From G965240365 sp965240365 (GTDB lineage Bacteria; Pseudomonadota; Gammaproteobacteria; Eutrophobiales; Eutrophobiaceae), in assembly GCA_965240365.1 (NCBI GenBank), contig OZ251218.1, positions 2,108,001 to 2,172,000 of the forward strand: a DNA stretch of 64,000 nucleotides, in the 5' to 3' direction. Under the pieces are notes generated by a model. The model was not told the origin of the DNA. It did not search any database and saw only the letters and a list, made by a program, of their open reading frames with translations. Positions 1-7,520 of this stretch are shown here, piece after piece (within the stretch, counting starts at the first letter, position 1; every line of letters begins with the position of its first letter). The position numbers and the translations under genes are program-made.

Positions 1-150
1 GGTCAGGCAGGCGCCGTTCACGGCGATACTGTCGCCCGTGCGCAGATCATCAAGCGGCAGCCGCCCCGTGGCAAATACAAAACGGCTGTCCCCCCCCCTC
101 TGTTCTATGGCATGGATAAGGCCCGTGGCCTCAATGATTCCCGTAAACAT
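1..150 (-). CDS. ribE: Riboflavin synthase alpha chain, N-terminal part (runs off window)
   Basis: Only the first 50 codons lie in the window. The protein starts MFTGIIE and the visible part ends at VNGACLT, both hallmarks of the first lumazine-binding barrel of riboflavin synthase, which converts two molecules of 6,7-dimethyl-8-ribityllumazine into riboflavin and a pyrimidine. It lies 10 bp downstream of ribD on the same strand, the usual order of a proteobacterial riboflavin operon. A run of nine G occurs in the coding strand near codons 18-21 and is a possible slippage site. The rest of the gene is outside the window. Confidence 0.9.
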   Translation of the reverse strand, partial: MFTGIIEATGLIHAIEQRGGDSRFVFATGRLPLDDLRTGDSIAVNGACLT

Positions 151-160
151 AATTCGAGCG

Positions 161-1249
161 TCAGTGTAAACGATAAATTAAACGCAGGTCCCGGCCCAGT
201 TGCCGCACATCGACCGGCTCGGCCCGGACGGCGTCCTGCAATGCTTCAAAGCGGGGCAGAGTGAGCAGCGGTCTGGCCTCATGGCCCAGCAATCTGGGCG
301 CGACATAAAGGATCAATTCATCCACCAGGCCCGCCTCGATAAAGGCGCCCGAGAGGCCCGCCCCGGCCTCAACCATAATATCATTGATCTCGAATGAACC
401 GGCCAGATGCCGGAGCACATCCTCCAGCCAGCTTGCGGACGGGGCCAGCGTGACCACCTCGGCGCCGGCCTGTTGCAGGCCCTGCCGTTGCCCCCCGGAA
501 TCATTCTGTGTATAGATCACAACGCGGCCCGGCGCTTGAAAAAGCCGGGCCGCGGGCGGGCACTTTAAGGCCCGGTCGAGGATAACGCGCAGCGGCGGCT
601 TATGCTCAAACGGAATATCCCTGGCATTAAGCCGCGGATCATCCCTGATCACGGTCGCCGCACTGCTCAAGATCGCCGCGCTGGCCGCGCGCAGCTTGTG
701 CACATCCCGCCTTGACTGCGGGCCGCTGATCCAGCGGCTGGCGCCGTTGGCAAGCGCCGTGCGCCCGTCGAGGCTCAGCGCCAGCTTGAGCCTGAGATAA
801 GGCAGGCCCTTTGTCATGCGCTTCACAAAACCCGGATTAAGCGCCGCCGCCTGCGCCGCAAGCAGGCCCTCGCGCACGCGGATACCGGCCGCGACCAGTT
901 CTTCCATGCCGCGGCCCGCCACCCGCGGATTCGGATCGCGCATTGCCACGACCACCGCGCGCGCGCCCGCCTTGATCAGCGCGGCCGCGCAGGGCGGCGT
1001 TCTGCCCTGATGCGAACACGGTTCGAGCGTGACATAAACCGTTGTCGCGCGGGCGTCGGCGCAGCGGTTTATGGCATCGATCTCGGCATGGGGGCCGCCG
1101 GCGATGGCGTGCCAGCCCTCGGCCAGGCGCGTCCCGTCTTTGGTGATCACGCAACCCACGCATGGATTCGGCGCGCAGGTATAGCGCCCGCGCCGGGCAA
1201 GCCGCAAGGCCCGCGCCATAAACCGGTAATCCTGCCTGCTCCAGCTCAA
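161..1249 (-). CDS. ribD: Bifunctional riboflavin biosynthesis deaminase/reductase RibD
   Basis: The 362-residue product has the two expected domains: an N-terminal zinc deaminase (about 1-145) and a C-terminal reductase (about 146-362). The zinc site is visible as HAE at residue 54 and PCSHQGRTPPC with Cys78 and Cys87. It deaminates the GTP-derived diaminopyrimidine and then reduces its ribosyl side chain. The best-fitting start is a TTG that overlaps the nrdR stop (TTGA), implying translational coupling; an ATG ten codons further in would remove residues before the conserved MARAL motif. It is transcribed as nrdR-ribD-ribE. Confidence 0.93.
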   Translation of the reverse strand: MSWSRQDYRFMARALRLARRGRYTCAPNPCVGCVITKDGTRLAEGWHAIAGGPHAEIDAINRCADARATTVYVTLEPCSHQGRTPPCAAALIKAGARAVVVAMRDPNPRVAGRGMEELVAAGIRVREGLLAAQAAALNPGFVKRMTKGLPYLRLKLALSLDGRTALANGASRWISGPQSRRDVHKLRAASAAILSSAATVIRDDPRLNARDIPFEHKPPLRVILDRALKCPPAARLFQAPGRVVIYTQNDSGGQRQGLQQAGAEVVTLAPSASWLEDVLRHLAGSFEINDIMVEAGAGLSGAFIEAGLVDELILYVAPRLLGHEARPLLTLPRFEALQDAVRAEPVDVRQLGRDLRLIYRLH

Positions 1250-1758
1250 CGCTCGTCACTGTCCGAAGTCAGCAAGTCAAGCTGGCTTTGTTTCAATTCC
1301 GGCGGCAACTCCTGTTTGAGCCGCTCGATCTCCTCCTGAAAGGCGCGCACATCCTCAAAGCTGCGATAGACCGAGGCAAAGCGCACATAGGCCACCTGAT
1401 CGAGGCCGCGCAACTCCTCCATCACCCACTCGCCCACCTGGGCCGCGCCAAGCTCCGATTCGCCCGAGGCCCTGAGCTTGCGCATCACGCTGGCGACCGC
1501 CAGATCCACGCTGTCCATACCGATCGGGCGTTTTTCGAGCGCGCGCAATATGCCCGCGCGCAGCTTACCCTCGCTGAAGGCCTCGCGCCGCCCGTCCGAT
1601 TTTATAATGCGCGGAAAATTAAGCTCAGCCGATTCATAAGTGGTAAAACGCTCGCGGCATTGCAGACATTCACGCCGCCGCCGGATTTGCTCGCCGCCGC
1701 CCGCCAGGCGTGAATCAATCACCCTGGTGTCCGGGTCTGTGCAAAAAGGACATCGCAT
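1246..1758 (-). CDS. nrdR: Transcriptional repressor NrdR
   Basis: A 170-residue protein starting MRCPFC, with a zinc ribbon made by Cys3, Cys6, Cys31 and Cys34 and an ATP-cone domain from about residue 46. NrdR represses ribonucleotide reductase genes according to the bound nucleotide. The length is a little above the usual ~150 because of an acidic C-terminal tail. In many Proteobacteria glyA lies just upstream of nrdR; here glyA is about 7 kb away, with repeats and lipoprotein cassettes in between. The stop overlaps the TTG start of ribD. Confidence 0.95.
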   Translation of the reverse strand: MRCPFCTDPDTRVIDSRLAGGGEQIRRRRECLQCRERFTTYESAELNFPRIIKSDGRREAFSEGKLRAGILRALEKRPIGMDSVDLAVASVMRKLRASGESELGAAQVGEWVMEELRGLDQVAYVRFASVYRSFEDVRAFQEEIERLKQELPPELKQSQLDLLTSDSDER

Positions 1759-2222
1759 CGATCAGGCCATTCCCCCCAGCCGTTTCGTAAAATGGGGCAA
1801 AGATTACCAGAGCGCGGGATAATGGCAATTCCTCTGATGTCATTCCCGCCCGCCCGCGACAGGCGGAAATGTATTATATAGACCACTGGATTCCTCGGCG
1901 GCCTGTTCCCGACCTGCCTGCAGCAGGCAGGCGCCGCTCTACCACCTGCATCCATGCAGGCGGGCTTTCGCCGGAATGACGACGGGGCACGGGGCCAGGC
2001 ATCCGTTATTCCGGTCTGCCTGCTAACAAATCTGGAACGTGACGACAAAACATGAAACCAGCAATATGTCATTCCGGCGAAGGCCGGAATCCAGGAGGGC
2101 AGGGCCGGGATGTTGGGCAAACCCCGGCTTCCACCGGTTCACACCAGACCAAAATACCGCCTTTTTGTCATCCCGGCCTGCAAAAAGGATATTTTTCCAA
2201 TTTTCTTCAATAAAGTACTTGA
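1759..2222. repeat. Cluster of short hairpin repeats upstream of nrdR
   Basis: No convincing gene. Contains two types of dispersed hairpin: an ATTCCGGCGAAGGCCGGAAT type near 2070-2097 and a longer block at about 1838-1985 ending in a GGCTTTCGCCGGAATGAC arm. The block also carries the mini-palindrome CCTGCCTGCAGCAGGCAGG at about 1913-1931 and a ctgcatccatgcag palindrome. The same block recurs near 4553, 58424 and 58731. Confidence 0.75.
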
Positions 2223-2419
2223 CTTTTTGCAAAAGTCTGCCTAGCCTTAAAAATAACAACAATCATTCCAACAGCGGATAATCAACAAAAAGACTTAATC
2301 ACCACCGGCATCAGCCCGGTAAAGCCGTTAGCGCTAAGACGCGCGCAGCGTGCCTTTTTGAGCAGTCAGGCTCAAAAAGGCCGCGGAATTGGCCCCGAGG
2401 GGATGGGGATAGTCACAGG

Positions 2420-2626
2420 ATTCGTCCAGGCCGGCCTTGCCGCATATATGGCAGGGTGGTCTTAGTGGAGAGCACTAAAGTGAATGTTGTCCAGCAGTTG
2501 TGTGCATTACGGCCCGGCCGGCATATCCCGGCTCCGGCCAAGTTCGGCCCGGCCAGACCCGGCCGCTCCCCTTTGCAATTCCTTCTCTCCCCCGGCAACG
2601 GCAATGCGTGGTTCATTGCGGGCGCG
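2420..2626 (+). repeat. Conserved cassette leader, copy 1
   Basis: First of four ~210-bp copies (others at 4951, 6223 and 7521) that begin attcgtccaggccggcc and end near ttcattgcggg. In copies 1 and 2 an open frame from about 2223 runs into it and ends GFVQAGLAAYMAGWS then stop at 2463-2465, so the start of the leader may be the tail of a lost upstream gene. A second frame starting at the GTG at 2456 is described separately. Each copy lies directly upstream of a lipoprotein gene. Confidence 0.85.
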
Positions 2627-2755
2627 GGTGACGATAGCCCTGAATCAGGCCGGCCGGAACACGGCCACACTCAATCAGAAGCGCGGGGCGCGCGCCTGTT
2701 TCGGGCATATTGCCGGCAAAGGCGCGCGTTGCGCATTGAGGAACTGGAGGAATAG
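2456..2755 (+). CDS. Hypothetical 99-residue leader ORF of cassette 1
   Basis: Starts at a GTG (VVLVESTKVNVVQQ) and ends RIEELEE four bases before the lipoprotein start at 2760; its last codons contain the GGAGGA that serves as ribosome-binding site for the lipoprotein. The same frame is open in cassettes 2 and 3, where the length differences within the leader are multiples of three (3 and 9 bp), but is shifted in cassette 4. The composition is arginine- and proline-rich and no domain is recognised. It may be a translated leader that couples to the lipoprotein gene, or only an accidental open frame in a GC-rich repeat. Confidence 0.3.
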   Translation: MVLVESTKVNVVQQLCALRPGRHIPAPAKFGPARPGRSPLQFLLSPGNGNAWFIAGAGDDSPESGRPEHGHTQSEARGARLFRAYCRQRRALRIEELEE

Positions 2756-2759
2756 TCCA

Positions 2760-3365
2760 ATGTTGCGCTCGGGAAACGGGATTGCGGTGTTTTCGGTGTT
2801 ATTTGTGCTGCTTGCCTTGTTTGGGTTGATTTCTTGTAACCTCAGTAACGAGCCAAAATTACCAAAGCCGCCGTTTAAGACACCTGTCAACCTGGCGCGT
2901 GAAGGTGTGCTTGCCGATTTTGATATTCGGTCGGTAAAGCATAATCTTTACTCTTTTTACCTTAACTTTGAATTCTCCGAGGGAGACCGGGCTGACAGGG
3001 AGCGTGTCCGAAAAATCGTTGGAGGACTACATGATGAGCCTGCGTCAGTACCAGTTCCGGTCAAGTTAACGATTTTTAAAAAACAGGCTCAGGATGAGCA
3101 GATTTACTACCGAAAAACCATAGAAAAATGGGATATAGACGGTTATACCTCTGATAGTTATATAGGATCTCTTGGGGGCTGCAACCTCCCACGCGGGAAA
3201 TACCGCTTTGTGCTGGAAAGTCTGGCATCATCGCGGGAATATGAATCCATAGCCACGTCTTTTCGGATTGGTTTTTATCCGAGAATTAAATTTGACACTA
3301 GCATTGGCCGGAGCTGGCGATGTGTACTGGAACTTCAGTCGCTTCCACCAAAGCGTATAAAGTAA
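2760..3365 (+). CDS. Putative lipoprotein, family A (cassette 1)
   Basis: A 201-residue protein with a hydrophobic signal and a lipobox (LISC, Cys26), followed by LPKPPFKTPVNL, a VLADFDIR strand and KLTIFKK. It is clearly homologous to the lipoprotein at 5288. I associate this type of lipoprotein with the DUF5625 group, from memory only. It should be anchored in the envelope facing the periplasm. Next to it is the start of a second gene that in cassette 2 encodes a putative cysteine amidase-like protein, so an immunity role is plausible but inferred. Aligning the 3' ends of the two paralogues shows that the stop used in cassette 2 (TAA) is GAA here, so this protein is extended by about eleven residues that overlap the second gene. 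Confidence 0.6.
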   Translation: MLRSGNGIAVFSVLFVLLALFGLISCNLSNEPKLPKPPFKTPVNLAREGVLADFDIRSVKHNLYSFYLNFEFSEGDRADRERVRKIVGGLHDEPASVPVPVKLTIFKKQAQDEQIYYRKTIEKWDIDGYTSDSYIGSLGGCNLPRGKYRFVLESLASSREYESIATSFRIGFYPRIKFDTSIGRSWRCVLELQSLPPKRIK

Positions 3366-3400
3366 CCACTACGTGTTGCGCCGGGCCTCAACGAAAAGGG
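3320..3400 (+). pseudogene. N-terminal remnant of the effector-like gene of cassette 1
   Basis: In the frame after the ATG at 3320 (GGAG eight bases upstream) the sequence reads TSVASTKAYKV then AGPQRK, matching TSATSTKTYTV and AGPQRK at the start of the gene at 5839. Homology stops at about 3400, where a hairpin repeat begins. So cassette 1 also had a lipoprotein gene overlapping the start of this second gene, of which about 27 codons survive. The overlap with the lipoprotein frame is larger than in cassette 2 because the lipoprotein stop has been lost. Confidence 0.6.
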
Positions 3401-3600
3401 GCCAGACATCCGTCATTCCGGCCTACCTGCTAACAAATCTGGAACGTGACGACAAAATGTAAAACCAGCAATACGTCATTCCAGCGAAAGCTGGAATCCA
3501 GGAGGGCGGGGCCGGGATGTTGAACAGGGCCCGGCTTCTGCCGGTTCGCGCCGGGTTGTAGCGCCACTGCCTGTCTTCTTCATCCTAAATGGTATGTATC
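3400..3600. repeat. Hairpin repeats after cassette 1
   Basis: Contains ATTCCAGCGAAAGCTGGAAT at about 3478-3497, the A/T-paired version of the CCGGCGAAAGCCGG hairpin, followed by the recurring cgggatgttgaa tail. The stretch ccgtcattccggcctacctgc is also shared with other copies in the region. No gene seen. Confidence 0.7.
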
Positions 3601-3624
3601 ACAAGCAGAATTGCCGGCGCTGGC

Positions 3625-4068
3625 CTATTCATCCGCGGCCGGATAAAAAGATTCATCCAGGATCTCAGACATAGACCATAAACACCTGCCGGGTAAATCA
3701 TCCAGTCCGGTTTCAACGATGGCCTTTACGACTGCATCGCCCCAGGCATCATCCAGCCAGTCAGCGTCTTCCAATGATATTTTCAGGCTGGGTGTTTTTT
3801 TAAGACGCCGTGCGATTGCCCGGCGTTGTTCATCAATCGTTCTCTGCCAACTCGCGCCCTGTCGATCCGGCTGGAACCGCCACTTTAGCAGATGTGCCAA
3901 CAACACCGCCATGCGGTTTGCCAGTTCCCGTTGCTCGCTCTTGCCCACGTCTTCTATTTCATCGGCGATATGGGCTATATCCAACTCAGACCAGCGTCCG
4001 GCCCGCAGCAACTCGGCTTGCTCAAGTGACCAGGCAACCACATCTTTTTCATATCTCTTTGTTTCCAT
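3625..4068 (-). CDS. DUF29 family protein
   Basis: A 147-residue protein with the typical DUF29 pattern: YEKDVVAWSLEQAELLRAGR at the start, LDIAHIADEIEDVGKSE, a basic LLKWRFQPDRQG stretch, and a C-terminal ILDESFYP. DUF29 proteins are common, often in several copies, in cyanobacteria and some proteobacteria; their function is not known. The length is normal and the frame is intact, which makes it the only clearly undamaged non-lipoprotein gene between nrdR and glyA. No operon partner: it is flanked by hairpin repeats on one side and a broken antitoxin gene on the other. Confidence 0.85.
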   Translation of the reverse strand: METKRYEKDVVAWSLEQAELLRAGRWSELDIAHIADEIEDVGKSEQRELANRMAVLLAHLLKWRFQPDRQGASWQRTIDEQRRAIARRLKKTPSLKISLEDADWLDDAWGDAVVKAIVETGLDDLPGRCLWSMSEILDESFYPAADE

Positions 4069-4213
4069 TTGGATATCTTTGCCCCGAAGTGCAATCAGAG
4101 CATAGTCACCGGCCCGGCGGATGTCAAATTGGGAAAGGGCACGGGTTTAGATGCAAGGGTCGCATTCTGACAAACCGGACAGATCGCGTGCCGCCTATGG
4201 GCTGACATAGCGC

Positions 4214-4241
4214 TTGCTGTCTGTATTCATTTGGATACAAT
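4214..4241 (+). promoter_or_regulatory. Candidate sigma-70 promoter of the antitoxin remnant
   Basis: TTGCTG at 4214-4219 and TACAAT at 4236-4241 with a 16-bp spacer, immediately upstream of the ATG at 4249. A start point 6-8 bases after the -10 box would nearly coincide with the ATG, so the message could be leaderless. Confidence 0.4.
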
Positions 4242-4248
4242 CGGTGTA

Positions 4249-4464
4249 ATGACAAGGCGGAAAATCAGCGCGCTCAAGGAATTTGACGCGGCGGATTATC
4301 TTGGCAGCGAGGCGGCCTGCGCAGTGTATCTGTCGGAAATTATCAAAGAGGGCGACACCGAATTATTCTTAAGCGCTCTTGGCGATGTGGCCAGGGTGCG
4401 CGCAAGCCCTTGCCAGATAATTGCGAAGAGCAATGAACATGGTGACATATCCGCATTTGGCAGG
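4249..4464 (+). pseudogene. Truncated addiction-module antidote (HigA-like)
   Basis: Reads MTRRKISALKEFDAADYLG then AAYL-like and LGDVARVRA, matching the first half of the putative addiction-module antidote family, which continues with a helix-turn-helix that should bind the toxin-antitoxin promoter. Here the helix-turn-helix half is missing: after VRA the frame runs into unrelated residues and a hairpin repeat at about 4460. No toxin gene is visible upstream or downstream. An upstream in-frame TTG at 4231 lies inside the candidate -10 region, so the ATG at 4249 is preferred. Confidence 0.55.
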
Positions 4465-4720
4465 CAGGTCGGAATGACGGCGGGGCACGGAGCCAGCAAT
4501 ACGTCATTTCTGCCTGCTCAGAGCAGGCAGAAATGTATTACATAAACCACTGGATTCCTCGGCGACCTGTTCCCGACTCCGCTCTACCACCTGCATCCAT
4601 GCAGGCGAAGGCCGGAATCCAGGAGGGCGGGGCCGGGATGTTGAATAAACCCCGGCTTCCACCGGTTCACACCAGACCAAAATACCGCCTTTATTCGTCA
4701 TCCCGGCGCGCAAAAAGGAT
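4464..4720. repeat. Hairpin repeats between antitoxin remnant and cassette 2
   Basis: Includes a near-perfect palindrome TTTCTGCCTGCTC / GAGCAGGCAGAAA at about 4506-4533, the long block shared with 1892, 58424 and 58731, and a GGCCGGAATCCAGGAGGGCGG tail shared with other sites. No gene seen. Confidence 0.7.
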
Positions 4721-4950
4721 ATTTTTTCCAATTTCCCGCAATAAAATACTTGACTTATTGCAAAAGGCTGAATAGCCTCAAAGACAACAACAATCATTTT
4801 CAAAGCGAATAATCGAAAAAAAGACCTAATCACCACCGGCATCAGCCCGGTAAAGCCGTTAGCGCGGAGACGCGCGCGGCGCGCCTTTTTGAGCAGTCAG
4901 GCTCAAACAGGCCGCAGAATTGGCCCCGAGGGGATGGGGATAGTCACAGG

Positions 4951-5156
4951 ATTCGTCCAGGCCGGCCTTGCCGCTTATATGGCAGGGTGGTCTTAGTGGA
5001 GAGCACTAAAGTGAATGTTGTCCAGCAGTTGTGCGCATTACGGCCCGGCCGGCATATCCCGACCCCGGCCAGACTCGGCCCGCCCCCGGCCGCTTCCCCT
5101 TTGCAATTCCTTCTCTCCCCCGGCAACGGCAATGCGCGGTTCATTGCGGGCGCGGG
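4951..5156 (+). repeat. Conserved cassette leader, copy 2
   Basis: Second copy of the leader at 2420. The upstream in-frame stretch (KDLITTGISPVKPLA ... GFVQAGLAAYMAGWS, stop) is also conserved with copy 1, with only a few amino-acid changes, so the homology starts at about 4790, well before the core. Confidence 0.85.
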
Positions 5157-5283
5157 TGACGATAGCCCTGAATCAGGCCGGCCGGAACACCACCACACTC
5201 AATCAGAAGCGCGGGGCGAGCGCCGGTTTCGGGTATCCTGCCGGCAAAGGCGCGTGTTGCGCATTGAGGAACTGGAGGAATAG
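4987..5283 (+). CDS. Hypothetical 98-residue leader ORF of cassette 2
   Basis: Counterpart of the frame at 2456: VVLVESTKVNVVQQLCALRP at the start and RIEELEE at the end, stopping four bases before the GTG start of the lipoprotein. It is one codon shorter than copy 1 through a 3-bp indel that keeps the frame. No domain recognised; whether it is translated is unknown. Confidence 0.3.
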   Translation: MVLVESTKVNVVQQLCALRPGRHIPTPARLGPPPAASPLQFLLSPGNGNARFIAGAGDDSPESGRPEHHHTQSEARGERRFRVSCRQRRVLRIEELEE

Positions 5284-5287
5284 TCCG

Positions 5288-5851
5288 GTGTTGCGCTCGG
5301 GAAACGAGATTATGGTTTTTTCGGTGTTGTTGGTGTTGCTTGCCTCTTCATGTAACCTCAGTAACAAGCCTAAATTACCAAAGCCGCCATTTGAGACGCC
5401 TATCAATCTGGCCCATGAAGGTGTGGTTGCTGATTTTGATATTCGAGTAACATGGCATAATGTTTACTATTTTGAAATTTACTTTAAATTCCTTGAGGGA
5501 GATCAGGCTGAAAGGGCATATGTTCAAAAACTCGTTGGAGGACTACATGAGCCTAAGAGGCTAATACCGACCCCGATAAAGTTGACGATTTTTAAAAAAA
5601 AGGCTCAAGGCGAGCAGGTTGTTTATCAGAAAACCATAGAAGATCCGGATACAGATTCTTTTAGCGTTGATTATTTTGCCAAAACTATTGGCCACTGCAA
5701 TCTTCCGCGCGGAAAGTATCGCTTTGTGCTGGAAAGCCTGGCACAACCGCAGGAATATGCATCCATACCAACGCTTTTTCATATCGGCACCGATCCAAAG
5801 TCTTTTTTTATTCCTATAAACATTGACAGGAGCATGTCATGTCCACAGTAA
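5288..5851 (+). CDS. Putative lipoprotein, family A (cassette 2)
   Basis: A 187-residue paralogue of the protein at 2760, starting at GTG with the same GGAGGA ribosome-binding site. It has a hydrophobic signal ending in SSC (Cys22), then LPKPPFETPINL, a VVADFDIR strand, KLTIFKK and CNLPRGKYRFVLESLA. Its last codons overlap the ATG of the next gene by 13 bases, with an AGGAG seven bases before that ATG, so the two are translationally coupled. This arrangement, a lipoprotein before a putative peptidoglycan- or protein-targeting cysteine enzyme, resembles type VI secretion immunity-effector pairs; no secretion genes are in the window, so this is inference. Confidence 0.65.
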   Translation: MLRSGNEIMVFSVLLVLLASSCNLSNKPKLPKPPFETPINLAHEGVVADFDIRVTWHNVYYFEIYFKFLEGDQAERAYVQKLVGGLHEPKRLIPTPIKLTIFKKKAQGEQVVYQKTIEDPDTDSFSVDYFAKTIGHCNLPRGKYRFVLESLAQPQEYASIPTLFHIGTDPKSFFIPINIDRSMSCPQ

Positions 5852-6225
5852 CTTCAGCAACTTCCACGAAAACATATACAGTAACCATAAGTGTTGCCGG
5901 CCCCCAACGAAAATCAGATGGAAAAATGTCGTGGGGTAGCCATATGTGGTACTCATTCAGTAACAGTGCAGGTGAAGACAAAAGCTATGATTTTACCACT
6001 GCGAACGAAGGGGCCCGAGCCTTGCTGCCTGAGCCGGGCAAGCCCACGAAAAATAACGATGCTCTCTATCCGAAAAAGTATTCCAGAACTATTAACATCA
6101 CTAAGGCACCAATACGATGCGATGAAGAAATTTGGTGAAAATCCGGCTGTGAGGGGCTTTGATATGAGCAAATACGATTTCTTGACCAAGAGCTGTGTCG
6201 ATTTTACCTGGAAGGCATTGGAATT
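5839..6225 (+). pseudogene. Frameshifted effector-like gene, permuted NlpC/P60-like fold suspected (cassette 2)
   Basis: Reads MSTVTSATSTKTYTV, then GSHMWYSF with a candidate catalytic His, and later, in the +1 frame, QYDAMKKFGENPAVRGFDM, KYDFLTKSCVDFTWKAL with a candidate catalytic Cys. His before Cys is the order of circularly permuted papain-like (NlpC/P60, LRAT-like) enzymes. A single extra C near 6109 breaks the frame; without it the two halves join as ITKAQYDAMKK. After WKAL the frame enters leader copy 3 directly, so the 3' end is replaced by repeat sequence. Function as an amidase or deamidase toxin is inferred from motif order and its lipoprotein partner. Confidence 0.55.
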
Positions 6226-6438
6226 CGTCCAGGCCGGCCCTGCCGCTTATATGGCAGGGCGGTTTTAGTGGAGAGCACTAAAGTGAATGTTGTCCAGCAG
6301 TTTTGCGCATCACGGCCTGGCCGGCATATCCCAGCCCCGGCCAGGTTCGGCCCGGCCCCCCGGCCAGACCCGGCCGCTTCCCCTTTGCAATTCTTTCTTT
6401 CACCCGACAACGGCAATGCGCGGTTCATTGCGGGGGCG
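6223..6438 (+). repeat. Conserved cassette leader, copy 3
   Basis: Third leader copy, starting abruptly at attcgtccaggcc right after the effector remnant, without the upstream tail found in copies 1, 2 and 4. It carries an extra 9 bp relative to copy 1 (shared in part with copy 4) and diverges from copies 1 and 2 after ttcattgcggg. Confidence 0.85.
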
Positions 6439-6461
6439 GAGCATTCCCGAGGGCACGGCCC

Positions 6462-7075
6462 ATGAGTAAATCCTTCTTCAAGAAAATACTGATGTTGTTA
6501 TGTGTGCTGACTCTGGCCGGCTGTTACGTTTTCTTTGTTATTTTCTTTGGCGATTACTCTGACGATTTCTTTTTGAAGAAAGCGTTACGAGCAAGAGATT
6601 AAAAGAAGAAGTAGGCATCGGAGAATATAAATATTTAGAAGAGATTTATAATGGGCGATGGGAAAAGGTTTGTGTGCTACTCTCTTATTACGCGGGGATT
6701 TATTACGACGGATTTACCGGCTTACCCAATAAAAAGAAAGAAGCATTTATTGAGGAAAAAATAGCTCAGTCTGACCTGATAATCGATGAAGGGTATTGGT
6801 ATCTGCTGTTTTTTAGAAATGCGCATGATGATGACTATTTTGATTATATCTCTTTCAGAGGAAGTCAAGAATTGAATTTAAGACAACAGCCGCACAATTT
6901 TTCTCAGAAACAAATTGATGATTTTAAGCAAGCTGGCTTTTCCCCGGCGTATTGCGCTGAACGCGATCAAGCCGTCATGTTTAAAACTAAAAAGAAATGG
7001 CACGAATATACTTTAATACAAATTACATTAGGAGTAATCAATGATAACGAAAGCGAGAGTGGAATCAGCAAGTAA
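6462..7075 (+). pseudogene. Frameshifted lipoprotein, family B (cassette 3)
   Basis: Starts MSKSFFKKILMLLCVLTLAGC with a perfect lipobox (LAGC), then loses frame near 6575. Cassette 4 has six T where this copy has five in a T-run, so a one-base deletion explains the break. Downstream, the +1 frame continues as KRLKEEVGIGEYKYLEEIY, PNKKKEAFIEEK, HDDDYFDYISF and ITLGVINDNESESGISK, nearly identical to the intact copy at 7758. Family unknown; unrelated in sequence to family A. Confidence 0.7.
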
Positions 7076-7103
7076 GGTTGTAAAGATTATAAAAACAATA
7101 TGA
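7041..7103 (+). pseudogene. 20-codon stub of the second gene in cassette 3
   Basis: ATG with a good TTAGGAG eight bases upstream, overlapping the end of the family B lipoprotein frame, reads MITKARVESASKVVKIIKTI and stops at a TGA that overlaps the next ATG. The same stub is at 8338. By analogy with cassette 2, it looks like the start of a partner gene whose body has been deleted. Confidence 0.4.
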
Positions 7104-7216
7104 GCAGGACGCCTATCAATCTGTTGCGCGCGGGTGTGGTCGCTGATTTTAATATCCGATTGACAAAGCATGATGTTTATCGTTTTCCTGCAAAATCTAC
7201 AACGACAAATCACAGA
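7100..7216 (+). pseudogene. Fragment of a family A lipoprotein after cassette 3
   Basis: Reads MSRTPINLLRAGVVADFNIR then LTKHDVYRF, matching TPINLAHEGVVADFDIR and WHNVYYF in the lipoprotein at 5288. After VYRF the homology continues in another frame as CKIYNDKSQTGD and ends in a hairpin repeat at about 7216. So a broken family A gene lies right after a family B gene. Confidence 0.6.
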
Positions 7217-7385
7217 CCGGCGATGTCATTCCCGCCTGCCTACAGCAGGCGGAAATGTATTACATAAACCACTGGATTCCGGCTTTCGCCGGAATGACAA
7301 CGGGGCATGGAGCCAGGCATCCGTCATTCAGGCGAAAGCCGGAATCCAGGAAGGCATCGCCGGGATGTTGAGCAAGCCCCGGCCC
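7214..7385. repeat. Hairpin repeats after cassette 3
   Basis: ATTCCCGCCTGC / GCAGGCGGAAAT hairpin followed by gtattacataaaccactgg and GGCTTTCGCCGGAATGAC, then a gcgaaagccggaatcc arm. Same order as at 8517. No gene seen. Confidence 0.75.
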
Positions 7386-7520
7386 TGCAATAAAATACTT
7401 GACTTATTCCAAAAGACTGAATAGCCTTAAAGACAACAAAAATTATTTCCAAAGCGAATAATCGACAAAAGATGTAATCACCACCGGCAAAAACCGGCAG
7501 GGGATGGGGATAGTCACAGG

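Noticed and set aside
2039..2281. 80-codon frame before cassette 1
   Set aside because: It is made mainly of hairpin-repeat sequence in translation (FRRRPESR-type), a common false gene in such genomes.
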